DNA of 64,000 nucleotides from Clostridium sp. Marseille-P299 (GCF_900078195.1 NZ_FJVE01000007.1:2108001-2172000); one strand, 5' to 3'. Numbered from the stretch's first letter, positions 1 through 9,245 are shown. Numbers and translations: made by a program. The notes: a model not told the origin generated them from the sequence alone.

Positions 1-359
1 ACCATTCCAACAACGGCATAATCATAAAAATATTGATCTTTTTCTTCAGTAATAAAATCATGAAATTCGTAAGGTAGATTAAATTGTAATTGATCCACGG
101 TCATATATGGTAAGAGAATTCTTCTAACATATGTACTGCTCTCAGGCAATACGACTGCAGCATATTTACAAGAAATACGATGCTTTTTCAAATTTTCTTT
201 AATAAAATCGGTCATTACTTCCCAGGATACAATATTTCCATCTCTTACAATATTATCTGGCAACCGTTCAACCACAAAGTCTTTTACCTTATTATCTGAA
301 CATACTGCAAATTTAATTACGAAATTTCCTATTTCAATTCCTAAATATGTTTTTATCAT
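1..359 (-). CDS. pilM: Type IV pilus assembly protein PilM, 3' end cut by window edge
   Basis: About 119 codons are visible and the gene runs off the left edge. The protein opens with an actin/FtsA-like phosphate-1 motif (LGIEIGNFVIKFAV), as in PilM, the cytoplasmic protein that joins the pilus motor to PilN/PilO at the membrane. The ATG follows AAAGGAAG. It starts 26 bases after the prepilin peptidase stop on the same strand and is the last visible gene of the pilus operon; pilN and pilO would be expected further left. The choice of PilM over another actin-fold protein depends largely on context. Confidence 0.75.
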   Translation of the reverse strand, partial: MIKTYLGIEIGNFVIKFAVCSDNKVKDFVVERLPDNIVRDGNIVSWEVMTDFIKENLKKHRISCKYAAVVLPESSTYVRRILLPYMTVDQLQFNLPYEFHDFITEEKDQYFYDYAVVGM

Positions 360-385
360 TTACTACTTCCTTTCCCAACAGATAC

Positions 386-1165
386 TTATACAAACAATCC
401 CAGATACCAGCTTACAATATCCGTTCCAAATAACAATGTAACCCATGAGGCCCCTGCAATGGCTGGTCCGAAAGGAATCTTATTCTTTCTTAAAAGTACA
501 ACCAAAATTAATCCAACAAAACAAGAAATAATCAGATTTAAAAGACTTAAGGCAGGCCCCATATAAAGCCCTAGCATAAAAAATAGCTTAATGTCTCCTC
601 CACCCATGCTCTCTTTTTTTAACACCTTATCCATCATAAGAGAGAGGAGAAGAATGCCTCCACCGATTGCAGTTCCTCCAATCAATCCTGTTACTAATTG
701 TTTTGTAATAGACTCTTCTAAAAATGGTAGCGTAACCAACCACCAGAATATACCAGCAGTAATAAATCCGTTTGGAATCTCATAACTATCTAAATCTACT
801 AATGATAAACCTAATAAGATACATGCAAGAACAAGATATCGTAGCGTTAAGATACTAATATCATACTTTAACACAACGCTAACAAAAACTAGAGCTAGAA
901 AAATCTCCGTTAACATATATCGCACGGAGACTTTTGATTTACAGTATTTGCATCTCCCTTTTAGTAATATATAACTAAAAACGGGAATCATATCAGCCAT
1001 CCGCAATTCATGTCCACATGACGTACAGTGACTTCTTCCTTTTAATACATTCTCTTTATGAACAATACGCCACGCCATACAGTTAATAAAGCTACCAAAT
1101 ACAGCTCCAAACGCTGCTGTTATGAATAAAATATAAACTGTAATAAAAACATCCATATGTAGCAT
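386..1165 (-). CDS. pilD: Prepilin leader peptidase / N-methyltransferase
   Basis: A polytopic membrane aspartic protease that cleaves prepilin leaders after glycine and methylates the new N-terminus. It has the N-terminal GAVFGSFINCMAWR motif, two CxxC pairs (CTSC and CKYC, about residues 47-75) forming the zinc knuckle of the methylase part, and both catalytic aspartates, in VDLDSYEIPN (about residue 124) and GGGDIKLF (about residue 190). Length (259 aa) is normal for the bifunctional family. AAAGGATTCG precedes the first ATG. It lies between pilA and pilM in the operon and should process all four prepilin-like proteins encoded upstream. Confidence 0.93.
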   Translation of the reverse strand: MLHMDVFITVYILFITAAFGAVFGSFINCMAWRIVHKENVLKGRSHCTSCGHELRMADMIPVFSYILLKGRCKYCKSKVSVRYMLTEIFLALVFVSVVLKYDISILTLRYLVLACILLGLSLVDLDSYEIPNGFITAGIFWWLVTLPFLEESITKQLVTGLIGGTAIGGGILLLSLMMDKVLKKESMGGGDIKLFFMLGLYMGPALSLLNLIISCFVGLILVVLLRKNKIPFGPAIAGASWVTLLFGTDIVSWYLGLFV

Positions 1166-1451
1166 TTGATTCGAATCCTTTCATCGATTGTATTTAATGA
1201 ATACTTTCATCTCACTTTCATTTATTGAAAAATGTTGTTATTAATTAATTCCCCTCATTTGAAACTTTCCTGATTGTCCGTTTGACAGGCAATCAGGAAA
1301 AATTCAAATATTTTTTTCTTGTGATTAGGCCGCAACCCTATGGCCTAAATCACAAGGAATTTATTGGACATAATCAAGTTTTCCTTTTGATTTTGGAATA
1401 TTATATGTCTCTATTTTGTAATAAATTTATATATTGAATTAATTATTATAA
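1166..1451 (-). other. pilA-pilD spacer with two tandem hairpins
   Basis: This 286-base gap holds no gene. On the transcribed strand two hairpins follow pilA. One has 14-15 bp arms at 1318-1331 and 1342-1356 with one bulged base. The second has perfect 11-bp arms (TTTCCTGATTG / CAATCAGGAAA) spanning 1266-1300. Neither is followed by a clean U-run on the minus strand, so they look more like RNA-stabilising or partial-termination elements that would raise pilin mRNA over pilD-pilM than like a full terminator. That role is inference. Confidence 0.55.
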
Positions 1452-1895
1452 CTATTGACCAGGTGTAGGTGTAGGTGTAGATGTAGCACTGCTGTCTGGA
1501 GTAACCCATGTGATTTTAACTTCACCTTCTGCGCTTATATTTACTTCAATAATATTTCCTTTAGCTGTATTTCCATCCGTACCTTCTGGATATTTAGCTG
1601 ATTGACCATAAGCTTTTATAGTGTCTTTTTTTTCTTTTCCAACTAAGATTCCATTCTCTGCATCATAATAATAAGTATTTTTTTCCTGATTATCTAAATA
1701 TTTATTTACTGCCGCTGCCTTAGCTGCTCTTTCATTTGCCTTATCCGTTGATTGTTTGGCACTTTCTAACTTACCAGTAAATATTGGCACAGAAATTGCC
1801 ACTAAAATAGCAATAATTGCAACTACAATTAATAACTCTGCAAGTGTAAAACCTTTCTTATTCTTTAATGTATCTTTTAATTTATTCTTTAGCAT
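1452..1895 (-). CDS. pilA: Major type IV pilin
   Basis: Structural pilus subunit. A 15-residue basic leader ends in KKG, followed by the mature N-terminus FTLAELLIVVAIIAILVAI with glutamate at position 5, the classical class-III signal and assembly helix. The globular part is short (147 aa in total) and ends in a Ser/Thr/Pro tail (STPTPTPGQ) with no cysteine pair. An in-frame ATG lies nine bases upstream at 1904, but GAAAGG sits only a few bases from it and about nine bases from the ATG at 1895, so the latter is preferred. It follows pilC and precedes two hairpins. Confidence 0.92.
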   Translation of the reverse strand: MLKNKLKDTLKNKKGFTLAELLIVVAIIAILVAISVPIFTGKLESAKQSTDKANERAAKAAAVNKYLDNQEKNTYYYDAENGILVGKEKKDTIKAYGQSAKYPEGTDGNTAKGNIIEVNISAEGEVKITWVTPDSSATSTPTPTPGQ

Positions 1896-2011
1896 ATAAA
1901 TCATCCTTTCTTCATATGAATCTATGTATCTATATATCTATCTCAAGAGCAGTACGGGTTGCAATATACCACTCATTGATTCTAAATAACATTTATCTTT
2001 CTATCTACACC

Positions 2012-3220
2012 TTACATTAAATCATACATAGTAAACATTGGTAGATAAATCGCAATAACAATAAAACCAGCAAACAATGCCATTAATATCAAAATAGTTG
2101 GCTCAAGCTTTTGTATCGCTTTTGTCGTGGCATACTGTGCCTCGTTATCATAATAAGTACCAATAGTTTCAAGTGTTAGCTCTAATTCACCGGTCTCTTC
2201 ACCAATGGCACACATCTCCGTAAGTGCATCTGGAAAATACTCACTTTTCTTCATGCAATCACCAAGTCGCTTTCCCTCTTCAATGCTTCCTGTCATTCTA
2301 GATATTTCTTGTTGCATCAAATAATTTTCCATAACTTTTCCGGTTACTTCTAGGGAACGACTAACACTAAGTCCTGCGGCTAAAAGCGTGGTCATCGTGT
2401 TAGCGAACTGACCTGCTCCGCTTAATAAAGCAATGTTTCCAATCACTGGAGCCTTTAACTTGATTTTATTCCAAAGGATTCTTCCTTTTTCCGTATTAAA
2501 ATATAATTTTAATGATATTACAATAAATAATATAACAAGTGCAATCCACCAGATATTCTTTCTAGTAAATTCAGATAAGTTTATCAATACTTTAGTCATA
2601 GCAGGCATTTCACCATCTAATTCAACAAATGTAGATGCTATAGTAGGAATAACCTGGACCATTACCACTGCCAGTACAATGATTGCCACAATTAATACGA
2701 AAATTGGGTAGGACATAGCCTGTTTTATCTTCTGTTTCGTCTTAAAGGACTTATCATAATATTTATATAGTGTTTCAAAAGAATGCTCTAAGGTTCCAGA
2801 TTCTTCACCTGCACGAACAGTTTCAATAAATGTAGCAGGTAGATATGGACAGTTTTTTTCAAAGCTAGAGGCAATGCTATGTCCTTTTGAAACGTCTTCT
2901 GCAGACTTTTCCAATACTTTTTTCAAAAGCTTATTATTGACTTGTTTACTAATTAAGGACATACAAGTATCAATAGAAACACCTGATTTTAAAATAATAG
3001 AAAACTGTGAACACATGACAGATAATGCCTTATAATCCACTTTTGGTTTTCCTATTTCCATAGAAAGAATGCCTTTTCTTTCTTTTACTGGCTTAATATC
3101 AAGAACAATGCTACAAGTGGTTTTAATTTGAGCTACCGCCGCATATTCATCTATTGCTTCCACAACACCGTTCACTTTTGCACCATTAGCAGACAATGCT
3201 TTATACTGATAAGTATTCAG
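2012..3220 (-). CDS. pilC: Type IV pilus inner-membrane platform protein PilC
   Basis: PilC/GspF-family polytopic platform protein that couples the PilB/PilT motors to pilin polymerisation. Two T2SF repeats are visible (about residues 60-185 and 260-390), each ending in long hydrophobic segments. The first common start codon is TTG at 3196, but the family N-terminal signature YQYKAL lies upstream of it in frame. A CTG at 3220 has GGGAGGGG eight bases before it, and no ATG, GTG or TTG intervenes, so a CTG start is proposed (402 aa). It lies 26 bases after pilT. The start is the uncertain part; the family is not. Confidence 0.9.
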   Translation of the reverse strand: MNTYQYKALSANGAKVNGVVEAIDEYAAVAQIKTTCSIVLDIKPVKERKGILSMEIGKPKVDYKALSVMCSQFSIILKSGVSIDTCMSLISKQVNNKLLKKVLEKSAEDVSKGHSIASSFEKNCPYLPATFIETVRAGEESGTLEHSFETLYKYYDKSFKTKQKIKQAMSYPIFVLIVAIIVLAVVMVQVIPTIASTFVELDGEMPAMTKVLINLSEFTRKNIWWIALVILFIVISLKLYFNTEKGRILWNKIKLKAPVIGNIALLSGAGQFANTMTTLLAAGLSVSRSLEVTGKVMENYLMQQEISRMTGSIEEGKRLGDCMKKSEYFPDALTEMCAIGEETGELELTLETIGTYYDNEAQYATTKAIQKLEPTILILMALFAGFIVIAIYLPMFTMYDLM

Positions 3221-3246
3221 TTTATGCCCCTCCCTTCATTTGTTAT

Positions 3247-4293
3247 TTATCTAAAGTTTTTCCTGATATATTCTCGATCATGAGCAGCATCTAATGCCGT
3301 CTCGGTATCAATCACTCTTTCTCTAACCATTTTAATCAATGCATTATCCATAGTTACGCTTCCCTCTGCTGCTCCACTTAGCATAGCTGAAAACATCTGA
3401 GGTGTTTTTCCTTCACGAATTAGATTTCTAATTGCCGGATTTACAATCATAACTTCACATGCTGCCGCACGACCTTTTCCCATTTTCTTTGGTAAAAGCT
3501 GCTGGGATACTACTGCCCTTAAACAAGTGGACAGTTCCATTCTCACCTGTTGTTGTTTCTCTCCTGGGAAAGAACCGACAATTCGGTCAATGGAATCCGG
3601 TGCTGAATTTGTATGTAAAGTAGCAAATACAAGATGTCCAGTTTCTGCTGCCGTTAAAGCAATTTCTATCGTATCTTGATCACGCATTTCCCCAATTAAT
3701 ATGATGTCTGGGTCCTCTCTTAAAATAGCGCGTAATCCATCGGCATAACTTCTAGTATCTGTCCCAATTTCTCTTTGATTAATAACCGATTTATCTGGAG
3801 TATAAATGTACTCTACTGGGTCTTCCAACGTAATAATATGTACATTTCTCGTATGATTGATTTCATTTAAAATAGCTGCAAGAGTTGTTGATTTACCGCT
3901 TCCAGTCTCACCAGTTACGAGTACAATTCCCTTTTTCCATGAGCTAAATTCACTCACTGCAGGTGGCAGCCCTAATTCCTCTAGTCTTGGAATTTTACTA
4001 CTTAAGATACGAAGTACCGCCGATACATTTCCCTGCTGTCTAAAAAGATTGATTCGAACACGCTCTCCTGCTAAGGTTCTAGCTAAGTCTAGTTCTCCGA
4101 TTTCTTCTATCTTTTCATATTCCTTACCAGCAAGTTCTTTTGCATATGTTTCACACTCCAAGGAGGAGAGTGGCTGGAAAGACATATTGGCCAATTCTCC
4201 ATTTAATCTATATTTTGGAGGAAGTCCGCACACGAGATGAATATCCGATGCGCCATCTTCTTTTGCCTTTAAAATAAGTTCTTCTATACTCAT
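3247..4293 (-). CDS. pilT: Twitching motility retraction ATPase PilT
   Basis: Hexameric cytoplasmic ATPase that powers pilus retraction. It has the PilT N-terminal DGASDIHLVCGLPP segment, Walker A GETGSGKST (about residues 128-136), an Asp box LEDPVEYIY, Walker B DPDIILIGEMRD and a His box ATLHTNSA. Its 348 aa match the family. It starts six bases after the pilB stop, so the two motors are translationally close. A dedicated PilT argues for retractable pili rather than a competence pseudopilus or type II secretion. Confidence 0.95.
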   Translation of the reverse strand: MSIEELILKAKEDGASDIHLVCGLPPKYRLNGELANMSFQPLSSLECETYAKELAGKEYEKIEEIGELDLARTLAGERVRINLFRQQGNVSAVLRILSSKIPRLEELGLPPAVSEFSSWKKGIVLVTGETGSGKSTTLAAILNEINHTRNVHIITLEDPVEYIYTPDKSVINQREIGTDTRSYADGLRAILREDPDIILIGEMRDQDTIEIALTAAETGHLVFATLHTNSAPDSIDRIVGSFPGEKQQQVRMELSTCLRAVVSQQLLPKKMGKGRAAACEVMIVNPAIRNLIREGKTPQMFSAMLSGAAEGSVTMDNALIKMVRERVIDTETALDAAHDREYIRKNFR

Positions 4294-4299
4294 ATCTCA

Positions 4300-5985
4300 T
4301 CACTCCACAATACTGATTGTCCTACAAAGCTCTTCAAGACTTGTTATTCCCTTTTCTGCAAGGACTAAACCACTTTGCATCATTGATTCAAAACCAGATT
4401 CTGCAATGATTTGTCGAAGCTCTGATCTTGGTCTTTCTTCTGTAATACAGTCACGTATTCTCTGATTTAATTGTAAAATCTCAAATACGCCAATTCGTCC
4501 AGTATAACCGCTATCAAAGCACATATGGCAACCAGTTCCTTTATAGAAAATTCGTTTGTCTGTTGTAGAAATACCTAACAAATCTCTTTGTAAGTCAGTT
4601 GGTTCTTCTTCTTGTCTACAGTTTCCACATACCCTTCTTACCAAACGCTGAGAAATGATTCCTCTAACACCACCAGCAATCAAATATGGTTCTACACCCA
4701 TATCTTTTAGTCGATCCAGTGCAGAAATAGCATCTTCTGTATGTATTGTAGAAATAACTAGATGGCCTGTCATGGCTGCTCTCATAGCGATTTCAGCTGT
4801 TTCACCATCACGAATCTCACCTACACCGATAATATCTGGATCCTGACGAAGAACGGATCGTAGAGCACTTGCAAAAGTCATACCTGTTTTTTCATTAATC
4901 TGTACCTGAGTAACACCTTCCATCTGATATTCCACAGGATCTTCAAGCATGATTAAATTCACTGCCTCTGATTTTAGCTCACTAATCATTGTATACATAG
5001 TAGAAGACTTACCGCTTCCTGTAGGACCTACAATTAGAATTACTCCACTGTTGTTTTTTAACAACCTTTCAAATTTTTCTCCGTTTTTATTGTTAAGACC
5101 AATCCCTTCTCTTGTAAGCATTGATTGATCTTTAAGGAGAATACGGATAACCACTTTTTCGCCGAAAATAGTAGGTAATGTAGACAAACGTAAATCTACT
5201 TCTTGACCTTTTATTTTCATAGCTGCTCTACCGTCCTGTGGCACACGCCTTTCAGCAATATCCATCTGTCCAATAACTTTTAAACGTGAGATAACTACCT
5301 GTTGAAGTTCCTTCGGGATGGTTAGAATTTTCATTAATCTACCATCGACTCTGATACGAACATTCATCTCTTCATTTCCTGGTTCAATGTGAATATCACT
5401 GGCTCTTTCTGTTAAAGCACGTTCTATAATAGAATTCACAAGGCGTACAGTAGGCGCTGCATTCACATCATCTAAGTCTTGATCTGGAATTTGTGTTTCC
5501 GTATTCGTATTAAAACCGCCTTCTTGACGCATCTGCGCCATAGCCTTAACAGCACCTTCATTTTCATATAAAATATTATATGCCCTAGCAATCCCCGCAG
5601 CTGTTGTAATCATAGGCACAATTTTCTTTCTTGTGGCAACTCTAGTTGCTTCCACTGCCATAAAATTTAGCGGGTCTTCCATTGCCAGATATAAAACATC
5701 TTTTTCTACTCGAACTGGAATAATCCCATGTTTTTTAGCTAAATTCTTTGAAAGAACATTAACAACCTCTGGATCGATATTTACCTTCGTTAAATCAATA
5801 AATTCGATACCTAGCTGCATACGAAGCATTTCTATTAGTTGGCCTTCTGTTATGAAACCGTTTTCAATAAGAACAGTTCCTAGCCTTTTTCCTGAACCTT
5901 TCTGCAATTTTAAAGCTTCCGTTAAATCATCTTCGGTAATTAGCTTTAAATCTATCAGCATTTCTCCTAAACGTTTGTTTTTCAT
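4300..5985 (-). CDS. pilB: Type IV pilus extension ATPase PilB
   Basis: Assembly motor of the pilus. An N-terminal MshEN/GSPII_E domain with KRLGTVLIENGFIT (about residues 30-45) is the fold that binds c-di-GMP in some relatives. Next come Walker A GPTGSGKSS (about 317-325), LEDPVEYQ, DPDIIGVGEIRD, STIHTED, and a four-cysteine zinc site CGNC / CHMC (about 452-490) typical of PilB/GspE. Its 561 aa are full length. Start ATG after AAAGAAGG. It lies between the minor prepilins and pilT. Confidence 0.95.
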   Translation of the reverse strand: MKNKRLGEMLIDLKLITEDDLTEALKLQKGSGKRLGTVLIENGFITEGQLIEMLRMQLGIEFIDLTKVNIDPEVVNVLSKNLAKKHGIIPVRVEKDVLYLAMEDPLNFMAVEATRVATRKKIVPMITTAAGIARAYNILYENEGAVKAMAQMRQEGGFNTNTETQIPDQDLDDVNAAPTVRLVNSIIERALTERASDIHIEPGNEEMNVRIRVDGRLMKILTIPKELQQVVISRLKVIGQMDIAERRVPQDGRAAMKIKGQEVDLRLSTLPTIFGEKVVIRILLKDQSMLTREGIGLNNKNGEKFERLLKNNSGVILIVGPTGSGKSSTMYTMISELKSEAVNLIMLEDPVEYQMEGVTQVQINEKTGMTFASALRSVLRQDPDIIGVGEIRDGETAEIAMRAAMTGHLVISTIHTEDAISALDRLKDMGVEPYLIAGGVRGIISQRLVRRVCGNCRQEEEPTDLQRDLLGISTTDKRIFYKGTGCHMCFDSGYTGRIGVFEILQLNQRIRDCITEERPRSELRQIIAESGFESMMQSGLVLAEKGITSLEELCRTISIVE

Positions 5986-6033
5986 ATAACACCTTCTTTA
6001 AATAAAACCTAACAATAATCTATATAGATTACA

Positions 6034-6552
6034 TCAAATTGCATTCATAGGGCGTACATTTATCGTTTGTTCTGCGTATATCTCATTCTTATAAGAAATA
6101 ATTATTGTATATGTAAATACTTGATCTTTATACTCTAAATTTTTTATTGTGGGAACCAAACCGTTGGTTTTCGTAAGCTCTGTTAATAGTGGAATAATAG
6201 AGGAAGAATCTTCAACCGTTCTTATGTAAATATTATCTTGCACGGTCTCTTGCATGGGTTCAAAATAAATTCTATAACCTCTTTGAACATTATAAAATGT
6301 CCAATATGTACTCTCACCTGATTCCGAAATTTGTTCTTGAATTTCATCAGCATTTCTAAGCTCCACAGATATCGCTGACACCGCAGTGGACAACAGTGTT
6401 TGTGCTTCTGCTCTTAAAGTAATTCTTAAGTAAGCATCTTTAACTACTGTAATACCGCCACCGATAAACCCCATTGTAAGTGCAATAATCAATACTGCCA
6501 ACATCATTTCTGATAAACTAAATCCATCTTGTGATTTTAATTTTTTCATCAT
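6034..6552 (-). CDS. Minor prepilin (PilW/GspJ-like)
   Basis: Class-III signal with a 10-residue leader ending in DG and mature start FSLSEMMLAVLIIALTMGF, including glutamate 5 and a long hydrophobic helix. The rest (about 140 residues) is a beta-rich globular domain with no motif I can name. It sits between two other prepilin-like genes and pilB, the usual place for minor pilins that prime assembly. I cannot assign PilW, PilJ or another name with certainty. Confidence 0.8.
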   Translation of the reverse strand: MMKKLKSQDGFSLSEMMLAVLIIALTMGFIGGGITVVKDAYLRITLRAEAQTLLSTAVSAISVELRNADEIQEQISESGESTYWTFYNVQRGYRIYFEPMQETVQDNIYIRTVEDSSSIIPLLTELTKTNGLVPTIKNLEYKDQVFTYTIIISYKNEIYAEQTINVRPMNAI

Positions 6553-6582
6553 TTTATCACTTCCTGCATGACTACCAATCTG

Positions 6583-6897
6583 TTATTTTGTATAGGCTGC
6601 AAGGCTACCATCTGTTATTTTAAATATTTTAACTTCGATCTTTATCTCCTTTTCCGGAGTATTTTTACTTTTTATAACAACCGTTCCCTCATTACAAGGT
6701 CCCTCTTGTTTTTCTATATTATTGATATCACCATAAAACGCTTCGATCGTTTCGCTACTCTTATCAATCATGCGATGAGAAACCATAATCATAGATGCCA
6801 GAATTAAAAGTGCGATTCCTGCGAGTAACGAAGCAAGCAATGCCTCTGCCAGCGTTTCTCCTCTTACGTCCTTTACCTTTTCACTTATTTTATTCAT
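6583..6897 (-). CDS. Minor prepilin (PilV/GspI-like) with Glu at mature position 1
   Basis: A 104-aa protein with a 13-residue leader ending in RG and mature start ETLAEALLASLLAGIALLI. Glutamate 5 is kept, but position 1 is glutamate instead of the usual Phe/Met, which could affect N-methylation. The short globular part fits small minor pilins. Start ATG follows TAGGAAAG, 21 bases after the upstream prepilin stop. Membership in the pilus operon is clear; its exact place in the fibre is not. Confidence 0.75.
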   Translation of the reverse strand: MNKISEKVKDVRGETLAEALLASLLAGIALLILASMIMVSHRMIDKSSETIEAFYGDINNIEKQEGPCNEGTVVIKSKNTPEKEIKIEVKIFKITDGSLAAYTK

Positions 6898-6918
6898 AGC
6901 TTTCCTACCTATAGTAAA

Positions 6919-7533
6919 TCAATCCATTTCAATTTGTCCGCCTGTCCACATTAATGTGGTTGTGCGTTTTATTCCGTATTCATTTCCTGTTAAGACTTCA
7001 TCCATAAATAAAGTCTCTCTCTGATTTTCAGAAAGAACTGCTGGAACCTTGTAAATACAAGTAGAATTCTCTAGTGATAGTACAATAGTAATATTATAAA
7101 ATGCATCCATCGTAAACTCTGCCTGTACCTCACTTATGTTCGTATCAGAAGTTTCTATCGTTAATGTATCAACATATGTAGCATCTACTGCATTCTCATT
7201 CGCGTCATAAATGTAGTCTGCTGCTTTTTGTAAAAGATCTTTTAGCTCATTTTGAGGTTTCTCATTATAATCCTCATCGATTGGTTGCGCTTCATCTTGT
7301 AAAAAAATCTGATATCTGGAGTATTTTTCTCCTTCTATTTCTTTTTTTAACAATTTCGCAGCGGATGATAACGTATAATAAGACTGTTCATTCTTTTTTA
7401 AATTACTTAATCGACCTGATGATGTAGAAGATGCAGCCAATACAACAGAGCCGGCCATGGAACAAAGTAAAAGAAAAATTAAGGCAATTAACATAGCAGC
7501 CCCTGATTTACTTTCCAACTTTCTCTGAAACAT
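6919..7533 (-). CDS. PilX/GspK-like prepilin lacking Glu5, first gene of pilus operon
   Basis: A 204-aa protein with an 11-residue leader ending in KSG and a mature start AAMLIALIFLLLCSMAGSVV. The hydrophobic helix lacks the charged residue at position 5 found in most pilins, as in PilX and GspK proteins, which are placed at or near the fibre tip. A tail of about 170 residues follows with no recognised motif. It has an AGGTGG ribosome site and lies about 25 bases downstream of the operon promoter's expected start point. Confidence 0.7.
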   Translation of the reverse strand: MFQRKLESKSGAAMLIALIFLLLCSMAGSVVLAASSTSSGRLSNLKKNEQSYYTLSSAAKLLKKEIEGEKYSRYQIFLQDEAQPIDEDYNEKPQNELKDLLQKAADYIYDANENAVDATYVDTLTIETSDTNISEVQAEFTMDAFYNITIVLSLENSTCIYKVPAVLSENQRETLFMDEVLTGNEYGIKRTTTLMWTGGQIEMD

Positions 7534-7564
7534 TTTTCCACCTTTTTCATCATTTTTTGATTTT

Positions 7565-7593
7565 AATATATCGAATCATTTTTATTCTGTCAA
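7565..7593 (-). promoter_or_regulatory. Promoter of the type IV pilus operon
   Basis: Minus-strand -35 TTGACA (7588-7593), a 17-base spacer, and -10 TATATT (7565-7570), a near-consensus sigma-A promoter. It would give a short leader of about 25 nt before the first prepilin gene at 7533. No other gene lies between it and that start. Confidence 0.8.
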
Positions 7594-7931
7594 TATGTTT
7601 TTTGATAATTTTTTGATTTTTTTACCATTTATTTGACCGTATTCTCCATTTTTATGGTAAATCTCTGCATATATTAATACTACAAACTTATACGAAATAA
7701 GAAGCTGTTAAAAATAGATATATTTCATACGGATTTTCTCTTGTTTTTGCTACTGCATAAACTTATATTTTGTACATACTCTTCCTTACATACAAGATTA
7801 ACAAGCTTATTTCTTCAGGCAAAAAAATTAGAAAAACATATAAAATTCTATTTTATAACAGCTTCTTCACATATTATTTATATATAAGGATAAGATTGTT
7901 TCAAAAGCAACCTTATTTAAATTATTATTTT
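7594..7931. repeat. Intergenic gap with a widely spaced inverted repeat
   Basis: No gene is seen between the pilus promoter and the guaD stop. Arms of about 18-20 bases (AAGAAGCTGTTAAAAATAG at 7699-7716 and its near complement at 7849-7868) flank about 130 bases and could mark an old non-coding mobile element. On the minus strand, at about 7839-7857, an all-AT hairpin followed by T-runs is a weak candidate terminator for guaD. Confidence 0.4.
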
Positions 7932-9245
7932 CTATAAAACTTTTACACCTGCTACATATTTTCCAACTACATTACGATCATCAGAAAGATAAATCACTCT
8001 TTCTAAACGCTCTTTTAAAGTAAGTGGTTGAGGATGTTTAATTGAACTATCGTCAATAATAACTGCATCAAACTCATATTCTGGTAAAAAGGAACCTACT
8101 TTACCAAAATATTCTCCTCCACCCATGGTGCCAAGATAAAAGGCTTCTTCTACTTTTAATGGTTCTGCAGATTGATCAATTAATCTCCAATATAGTCTAG
8201 AACACTGGATTGCATCTGTCATTGCTCGAAACATTGATAAGGAACTACCACCAGCAATATCACTTCCTAGTCCAAGTCTCAATCCAAATTCTAAGTATTT
8301 TCTGGTAGGGGCAATTCCCGATGCAATGTTGGTATTTGACTGAGGACAAATTGCCACCATAACTTTATTGTCCTTCATCAGTTTCATTTCATCTTCATTA
8401 GAATAGACACAATGTGCCATTATTGTATCGCACTCACCACCAAAGAGTCCAAATTGATGATATGCCTCTCCATAAAATTCTGTATTTGGACATAACTCCT
8501 TAACCCATTGAATTTCACCTAGATTTTCAGATAAATGTGATTGCATACCAACCTTTGTCTTCTTTTGGACATCTCCAAGTTCTCTCATTAAATCATCCGA
8601 GCACGTTGGTGTGAATCTTGGTGTTAAAATCGGTTTTACATTTTCAAACGCATTCATGGTATCATAAACCCATTGTTCTGTATCTTTTGCCGCGTGGGAA
8701 GCACTTTCCTCTCTTAAATACTCTGGGCAATTACGGTCCATATTTACTTTACCTACAAATGCTTTCACACCGATTTCATTTAGCTTTTCCATTAATATAG
8801 TAGTTGCACTAGAATGTAGCGTTGCAAATGCACATAATCGAGTCGTCGCAGAATGCTTCACATCTTCTACAAATATTTCATATGCTTTTTTCGCATATTC
8901 TATATCTTTATACTTTGCTTCTTCTGGGAAAGCATGTGTTTCTAACCAATCAAGTAATTCTAAATCCATTCCTAGCCCACGATATGGGTACTGGGAGGCA
9001 TGTATATGAAGATCAACAAGACCTGGAATGATTAATTTTCCAGTGTAATCCGTCAATGGAAATTCTTTATATTTATCTGGAATCTCATTAAAAACTCCAA
9101 CACTTACACCATTTTCACAAATTAAATAATGGTTTTCATATGTCTTTACATGAGACAAATCACTACTAAAACAAATATCACCCTTTAAAATAAAGGACTT
9201 ATTACCTTGAGTCACCGAATTTGTGTTTGATTCTACTGTAAACAT
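7932..9245 (-). CDS. guaD: Guanine deaminase
   Basis: Amidohydrolase that converts guanine to xanthine and ammonia. It has the metal-binding PGLVDLHIHASQYPYRG motif (about residues 74-90) with the guanine-deaminase-specific continuation LDWLETHAFPEEAKY, then KVNMDRNCP, the histidine-bearing QSHLSEN, AHCVYSN and the late metal aspartate GLGSDIAGG. Its 437 aa are family-typical. AGGTTGA lies about ten bases before the ATG. It is monocistronic, with its own promoter and a long structured leader, so it is probably regulated at the RNA level by purine or nitrogen status (inference). Confidence 0.93.
   Translation of the reverse strand: MFTVESNTNSVTQGNKSFILKGDICFSSDLSHVKTYENHYLICENGVSVGVFNEIPDKYKEFPLTDYTGKLIIPGLVDLHIHASQYPYRGLGMDLELLDWLETHAFPEEAKYKDIEYAKKAYEIFVEDVKHSATTRLCAFATLHSSATTILMEKLNEIGVKAFVGKVNMDRNCPEYLREESASHAAKDTEQWVYDTMNAFENVKPILTPRFTPTCSDDLMRELGDVQKKTKVGMQSHLSENLGEIQWVKELCPNTEFYGEAYHQFGLFGGECDTIMAHCVYSNEDEMKLMKDNKVMVAICPQSNTNIASGIAPTRKYLEFGLRLGLGSDIAGGSSLSMFRAMTDAIQCSRLYWRLIDQSAEPLKVEEAFYLGTMGGGEYFGKVGSFLPEYEFDAVIIDDSSIKHPQPLTLKERLERVIYLSDDRNVVGKYVAGVKVL

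Noticed and set aside
386..7533. Type II secretion or competence pseudopilus instead of type IV pili
   Set aside because: A separate PilT retraction ATPase and a PilM homologue are present, which fit retractable type IV pili better.
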